Part shown: piece by piece, positions 31,539 to 34,574 of the stretch
How positions within the stretch are numbered: the first letter of the stretch is position 1
Layout of the letters: each line of letters begins with the position of its first letter
Assembly (NCBI GenBank): GCA_022842465.1
Contig: JALHPN010000084.1
Location: forward strand, 1 to 34,574
Length of the DNA stretch: 34,574 nt
Direction of reading: 5' to 3'
Source of the DNA: Polyangiaceae bacterium
GTDB taxonomy: Bacteria > Myxococcota_A > Polyangia > Polyangiales > Polyangiaceae
The notes under the pieces: model-generated
Seen by the model: only the letters and a program-made list of their open reading frames with translations
Database searches by the model: none
What the model was told of the DNA's origin: nothing
Position numbers and translations under genes: made by a program

Positions 31539-32121
31539 ACGGGCACGTGAACGTCCCGTCGCTGCGGCACGCGCCGTCGGCGTCGCACGCCTTGACCTCG
31601 GCGGTCTCGAAGCAGCTCGGATCGCCGGGCGGGCACAGCTTGCAGCTCTGCCCGCACGTCTTCCCGCCGCACGGCGCGTACGGCGCGGCCTCGCAGACGG
31701 GCGCCGTCGGCGTGCAGCTTCCGTCGGGCTGGCACTGCTTGACGACGGCGGCCTCGACGCAGGACGGATCCGTCGGAGGGCAGACCGAGCACGTGTCTCC
31801 GCACGCCTTGCCGCCGCAAGGCGTCCACGCCGAGCCGGCGTCGACGGCGGGCTCCGGCGCGCACACCGGCGCTTCCCCGGAGCAGCGTCCCTGCGCGTTG
31901 CAGGCCTTCACCTCGGCGGTCTCGAAGCAGTTCCGCGCGCCGGGCGGGCAGAGCTTGCAGCTGTCGCCGCAGCTCTTCCCGTCGCACGCCGCCGTCGCGC
32001 GCGCCACGACGTCGTCGGTGACCGCGCCGGTCGTCTCCGGCGCCCCCGTATCCGTCGTCGCCGCGCAGGCGACGAGGGTGAGACCGACCACAAGCGAACC
32101 CATCCGAAGCGAACCGTTCAT
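31537..32121 (-). CDS. Lipoprotein with three Cys-rich repeat modules
   Basis: A 194-aa predicted lipoprotein. The ATG at 32121 is preferred because GAGGTG lies 8 bases upstream; a GTG nine bases earlier is also in frame. The signal peptide ends LTLVAC (good lipobox). The mature part consists of three modules with the pattern CGGKxCGxxCxxCPPGxxxCxExAxVKxCxxxGxC, separated by acidic Pro/Ala stretches. Each module has about seven cysteines, so it should be a disulfide-rich surface protein. A fourth copy of the module is in the paralogue at 32203-32604. Function unknown. It is the gene nearest the sigma-factor cluster but is separated from it by 81 bases. Confidence 0.78.
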   Translation of the reverse strand: MNGSLRMGSLVVGLTLVACAATTDTGAPETTGAVTDDVVARATAACDGKSCGDSCKLCPPGARNCFETAEVKACNAQGRCSGEAPVCAPEPAVDAGSAWTPCGGKACGDTCSVCPPTDPSCVEAAVVKQCQPDGSCTPTAPVCEAAPYAPCGGKTCGQSCKLCPPGDPSCFETAEVKACDADGACRSDGTFTCP

Positions 32122-32349
32122 CGTGAGCACCTCGCCTTCTGATTCCCGACACGCGTCGTTCCGATCACCGAAATCGACAGGGCGCGCGCGATCGCGGTGG
32201 TGTCAGGGAGATCCAGCGTCGACGCACGTGACCGGCGCCGAGACGCAGGCTCCGCTCGCCGAGCATGCCTTCAGCTCCGTGGTCTCGAAGCAGCTCACGT
32301 CGCCGGGACGGCACACGCGGCAGGACACGCCGCACGCCTTGCCGCCGCA
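31590..32349. repeat. Four copies of an ~82-bp Cys-module coding repeat
   Basis: Similar blocks of about 81-82 bases occur at 31590-31671, 31738-31818, 31905-31986 and 32268-32349. The first three are within one gene and the fourth in its paralogue. All keep the cysteine, Gly and Pro codons. The first and third are the most alike at the DNA level, suggesting internal duplication and some gene conversion. Confidence 0.6.
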
Positions 32350-32604
32350 GGGAGACCAGCCGGCGTCCACGTCGGTGCCGGCATCGAGCGAAGAGCCCGC
32401 GTCGAGCTCGTGGATCGAGACCACGTCGTCGAAGCTCGCGTCCCCGGGAGCTCCGGGGTCGTCGGAGAAGCGTCCGTCGCCTTCGGGGTCGATCCCGTCG
32501 AGAGTCCTGTCGGGCGGGAGCTCGCCCAGGCTCACGCGCGTGCCGCACGCCGCGACGAGCGCGACGAAGGACGCGAGGAGCCCGAGCGGCGTCCGCCTCC
32601 TCAC
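32203..32604 (-). CDS. Lipoprotein with one Cys-rich module
   Basis: A 133-aa paralogue of the previous gene. The signal peptide MRRRTPLGLLASFVALVAAC ends in a lipobox. It is followed by an acidic Asp/Gly-rich spacer (DGIDPEGDGRFSDDPG and DAGSSLDAGTDVDAG) and a single Cys module, PCGGKACGVSCRVCRPGD with CFETTELKAC. The ATG overlaps the TGA of the upstream gene (ATGA at 32601-32604), so it is probably translated with the sigma factor and the membrane/TPR protein. This places the Cys-module lipoproteins as likely outputs or partners of that sigma system. Confidence 0.75.
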   Translation of the reverse strand: MRRRTPLGLLASFVALVAACGTRVSLGELPPDRTLDGIDPEGDGRFSDDPGAPGDASFDDVVSIHELDAGSSLDAGTDVDAGWSPCGGKACGVSCRVCRPGDVSCFETTELKACSASGACVSAPVTCVDAGSP

Positions 32605-33332
32605 GGGGTGTCGTCCCCGAGCGTGACGAGGAGCTCGCGCAGACGAGGCGCGTGCGGGCTCGCCGGATGGGAAGCGAGATAGGCGCGGACCCCTTCGCGC
32701 GCGCGCTCGGGCTCGCCCGAGGCGGCGAGGAGATCGATGCGGAGGACGCGCGCCTCGTCCTCGAACGTGCCGGACGGGAACGTGCGCGCGTGCGCGTCGA
32801 GATGGGCCTTGGCCGAAGCGTGATCGTGGCGGGCGAGGGCGTCGCGGGTCTGCGCGAGGAGGCGGAGCTCGTCGGCGAGGGAGGGCGGGGGCGAAGCGGA
32901 AGGGGAAGGGGAGAGGACGGGGCGGACGCGAGGCGTGGCCTTCGTGTCCGCGTTCGCGTTCGCGTTCGCGTCCGGGCCAGCGTCGGCGTCGGCGTGCGGT
33001 GCGGGGAGGGTGAGGTGGCGCGGGGAGGCGGCGGTGAGCGGCGTCGGGCCGCGGGAGCGGACCTCGGCGGCCGCACCGCCGAGCACCGCGGCGGATGCCC
33101 CCAGAGCGAGCAGCGCCTTGGGGCCGAGGCCGAGCGCGGCGCCCTTGCCGACCTTCGCCGCGAGCGCGCCCTTGCTCGCGGCCGTGACGCCAGCGCCGGC
33201 GAGCATCGCCGCGGCGAGCGCGCGCTTCTTGTCGGCGCTCATCCCGTCTTGACGTGCGGACGTGAGGAGCATCGCCTCGAAGTCGTCGGCCTCGCCGTCG
33301 AGCCAGACGTGCTCCTTCCTCGGCGGGCTCAT
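32601..33332 (-). CDS. Putative sigma-associated membrane protein with TPR-like C-terminus
   Basis: A 243-aa protein whose ATG overlaps the sigma-factor stop codon (ATGA at 33329-33332). The N-terminal 60 residues are charged and helical (KEHVWLDGEADDFEAMLL, then SADKKRALAAAMLAG). A membrane helix lies near 75-92 (KALLALGASAAVLGGAA), and a Pro/Asp/Asn-rich linker follows. The C-terminal 90 residues are helical repeats resembling a TPR (ALARHDHASAKAHLDAHARTFPSGTFEDEA, then GEPERAREGVRAYLASHP). Its position right after an ECF sigma gene fits an anti-sigma or sigma-modulating role, but the zinc HxxxCxxC motif of ZAS anti-sigma factors is absent. Confidence 0.72.
   Translation of the reverse strand: MSPPRKEHVWLDGEADDFEAMLLTSARQDGMSADKKRALAAAMLAGAGVTAASKGALAAKVGKGAALGLGPKALLALGASAAVLGGAAAEVRSRGPTPLTAASPRHLTLPAPHADADAGPDANANANADTKATPRVRPVLSPSPSASPPPSLADELRLLAQTRDALARHDHASAKAHLDAHARTFPSGTFEDEARVLRIDLLAASGEPERAREGVRAYLASHPASPHAPRLRELLVTLGDDTP
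32947..32970. repeat. GCGTTC hexanucleotide run inside a linker
   Basis: About three and a half consecutive copies of a six-base unit (plus strand CGTTCG) encode Ala-Asn repeats within the linker DANANANAD. This is a simple repeat that could vary in copy number without changing frame. Confidence 0.4.
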
Positions 33333-33928
33333 CGCGGCACCTCTCCCGTCACGAGCGCGAGCTCCGGGCCTCGCGGCCGATGCGCTCTCCGCTCCACGCG
33401 GGCACGTACGCGGCGCGCGGCCGCGTGGAACTCCTCGCGCGCGCGGCGGAGGCGGGATGCGACGGTCCCCTGCGCGAGATCGAGCACGTCGGCGATCTCC
33501 GCCATCGTCATCTCCTCGAGCTCGACGAGGACGAACACCGTCCGCAGATCGAGCGGCATCGCCTCGAGGACCTCGTCGAGGAGCGCACGCGCGCGATGGG
33601 CGTCGAGCTGCACGTCGGCCGTGGGCCGGGGGTCGACGACGTCGAGGGCTACGTCCTCGAGCACCTCGCGGCGACGTGCGAGCGTGCGGCGCGCATGGGC
33701 AGCGACGTTCATCGCGACGGAGAAGAGGAATGCCCGCTCGCGCCCCCTCTCGATCCGATCGAGCTTCTGCGCGGCGACGAGGAACACTTGCTGCACCCCG
33801 TCGTCGACCGCGGCCTCGGGGACCCCGAGCCGTCGCAGCGAGCGCCAGACGAAGTCGGCGTGCTCCTCGACGAGCGCGGTGATCTCGCGCGGCGATCCCA
33901 TCTCGAGGCTGTATTCCCGGATCTCCAT
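33329..33928 (-). CDS. ECF-type RNA polymerase sigma factor
   Basis: A 199-aa sigma-70-family factor of the extracytoplasmic function group. Region 2 spans about 15-80: EEHADFVWRSLRRLGV, AVDDGVQQVFLVAAQKL and AFLFSVAMNVAAHARR. Region 4 spans about 120-170: LEAMPLDLRTVFVLVELEEM, then the helix-turn-helix TMAEIADVLDLAQGTVASRLRRAREEF. The first ATG is at 33928 and an in-frame ATG at 33901 is also possible. It is followed with a 4-base overlap by the membrane/TPR protein and preceded 7 bases upstream by a barrel-like protein, so the cluster reads as one operon. Confidence 0.9.
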   Translation of the reverse strand: MEIREYSLEMGSPREITALVEEHADFVWRSLRRLGVPEAAVDDGVQQVFLVAAQKLDRIERGRERAFLFSVAMNVAAHARRTLARRREVLEDVALDVVDPRPTADVQLDAHRARALLDEVLEAMPLDLRTVFVLVELEEMTMAEIADVLDLAQGTVASRLRRAREEFHAAARRVRARVERRAHRPRGPELALVTGEVPR

Positions 33929-33935
33929 CGTTCGA

Positions 33936-34574
33936 TCACGGAAAGCGAAGGCCGAGGCTCGCTTCGCCCACGGGGACCACGACGGGCGCTCGGTAGAGCG
34001 AGAGCGTGGGCTCCACCACGAGCTCGTCCCGGACGAGCGGAGTCACCGCACCTCCCCCGACCTCGACGAACAGGCGACGCGTGGGCGCATACGCGATCCG
34101 CGCGTGGAGCCCGACGGCCGCCCACGGCCGCGAGGTGCGGCGCGCCCCTTCGAAGCCGCGGGCGGCGGCGGCGAGGACGCCGCCTTCCAGGGCGATCGCC
34201 GGCCGGAGCGAGAGAGACGGGGCGAGGTCGACGCGGACCGGCGAGAGCGATCCGCGCGCCACGGTCCATCCGAGATCGGTCGCGACGACCGGCGTCTCGG
34301 CGCTCGACACGGTGCGCGTCACGCCGAGGCGGATCGAGGGAGACAGGCCCGCGCCGTCCGTGCCCGCTTCGAGGAACCCACCCCAGGCGAACGCGGGCTC
34401 GGTGCCGAGCCCCAGGCCTCCGCCGTTCACGCCGATGCCGAACGACCAGCGCGCGCGCGCCTTGCCGGCTCGTCGGCTCGGCGGCGCGCGCGGTGGGTCC
34501 GCGGTCGCGGCATCGCGGGAGAGAGGCGACGTCACCGCGGCCGGCCCCGGGGCGTCGGTCCGAGCGCCGTCCGA
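33936..34574 (-). CDS. C-terminal part of an outer-membrane barrel-like protein (cut by window edge)
   Basis: The frame is open from the right edge of the window to a stop at 33936-33938. An in-frame GTG at 34535 exists, but the reading frame continues upstream of it with a similar Pro/Ala-rich composition, so the gene probably begins outside the window. After a Pro/Arg-rich linker, alternating polar and hydrophobic strands follow, rich in Gly and aromatic residues: WSFGIGVNGGGLGLGTEPAF, SPSIRLGVTRTV, RPWAAVGLHARIAYAPTRR and RLFVEVGGGAV. The protein ends EASLGLRFP, close to the C-terminal beta-signal of outer-membrane barrels. It is transcribed just ahead of the ECF sigma gene. Confidence 0.65.
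   Translation of the reverse strand, partial: SDGARTDAPGPAAVTSPLSRDAATADPPRAPPSRRAGKARARWSFGIGVNGGGLGLGTEPAFAWGGFLEAGTDGAGLSPSIRLGVTRTVSSAETPVVATDLGWTVARGSLSPVRVDLAPSLSLRPAIALEGGVLAAAARGFEGARRTSRPWAAVGLHARIAYAPTRRLFVEVGGGAVTPLVRDELVVEPTLSLYRAPVVVPVGEASLGLRFP

Noticed and set aside
1..34574. tRNA, rRNA, CRISPR arrays, insertion sequences and prophage genes
   Set aside because: No tRNA-like arms, repeat-spacer pattern, transposase, integrase or phage structural motifs were seen on either strand.

Overview
The window is about 34.6 kb of very GC-rich DNA. Its codons are almost always G or C in the third position. Many predicted lipoproteins, a eukaryote-like Ser/Thr kinase, a multi-PAS hybrid histidine kinase, an ATPase/TPR regulator with a C-terminal winged helix and Cys-rich repeat lipoproteins all point to a member of the Myxococcota, probably a Polyangia-type myxobacterium. 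This is inferred from gene content; no marker gene that would settle taxonomy is present. I saw no rRNA, tRNA, CRISPR array, insertion sequence or prophage.

Layout, left to right. (1) 1-5011: the start of an exported protein on the minus strand, then a STAND/TPR/winged-helix regulator, a six-blade kelch lipoprotein and an SH3-type lipoprotein on the plus strand. (2) 5060-8176: an RbgA-type ribosome-assembly GTPase, then a translationally coupled pair of membrane proteins (a TPM-like protein and a protein with two Tim44-like plus zinc-ribbon units). (3) 8164-12542: a TreT-like trehalose synthase and a CE2-type esterase on the minus strand, a protein of unknown function on the plus strand, and an alpha/beta hydrolase on the minus strand. 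(4) 12653-16981: a catalase-peroxidase with a lipoprotein-type signal peptide, preceded by two Fur/PerR-like inverted repeats, then a UbiD-family decarboxylase. (5) 17089-23709: a single 1289-residue polypeptide joining DNA topoisomerase III to a complete RecQ helicase, then a bacterial Thg1-like protein and two tandem zinc-ribbon membrane paralogues. (6) 23716-29699, all minus strand: PIN-domain protein, unusual SDR protein, small membrane protein, SGNH-like lipoprotein and hybrid histidine kinase. (7) 29700-30168: a gene graveyard holding the C-terminal ends of an Old Yellow Enzyme gene and a LysR gene, back to back. (8) 30169-34574: a Ser/Thr kinase, then convergently a minus-strand cluster in which an ECF sigma factor is translationally coupled to a membrane/TPR protein and a Cys-rich lipoprotein, with a second Cys-rich lipoprotein beyond it.

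The most notable item is the TopoIII-RecQ fusion at 17089-20958. It puts both catalytic partners of a dissolvasome (RecQ helicase plus type IA topoisomerase) into one chain, in the reverse domain order of reverse gyrase. Also notable are the collapsed LysR/OYE divergent pair, the exported KatG with a candidate Fur-family operator, and an SDR protein lacking the catalytic tyrosine that is coupled to a PIN-domain gene.
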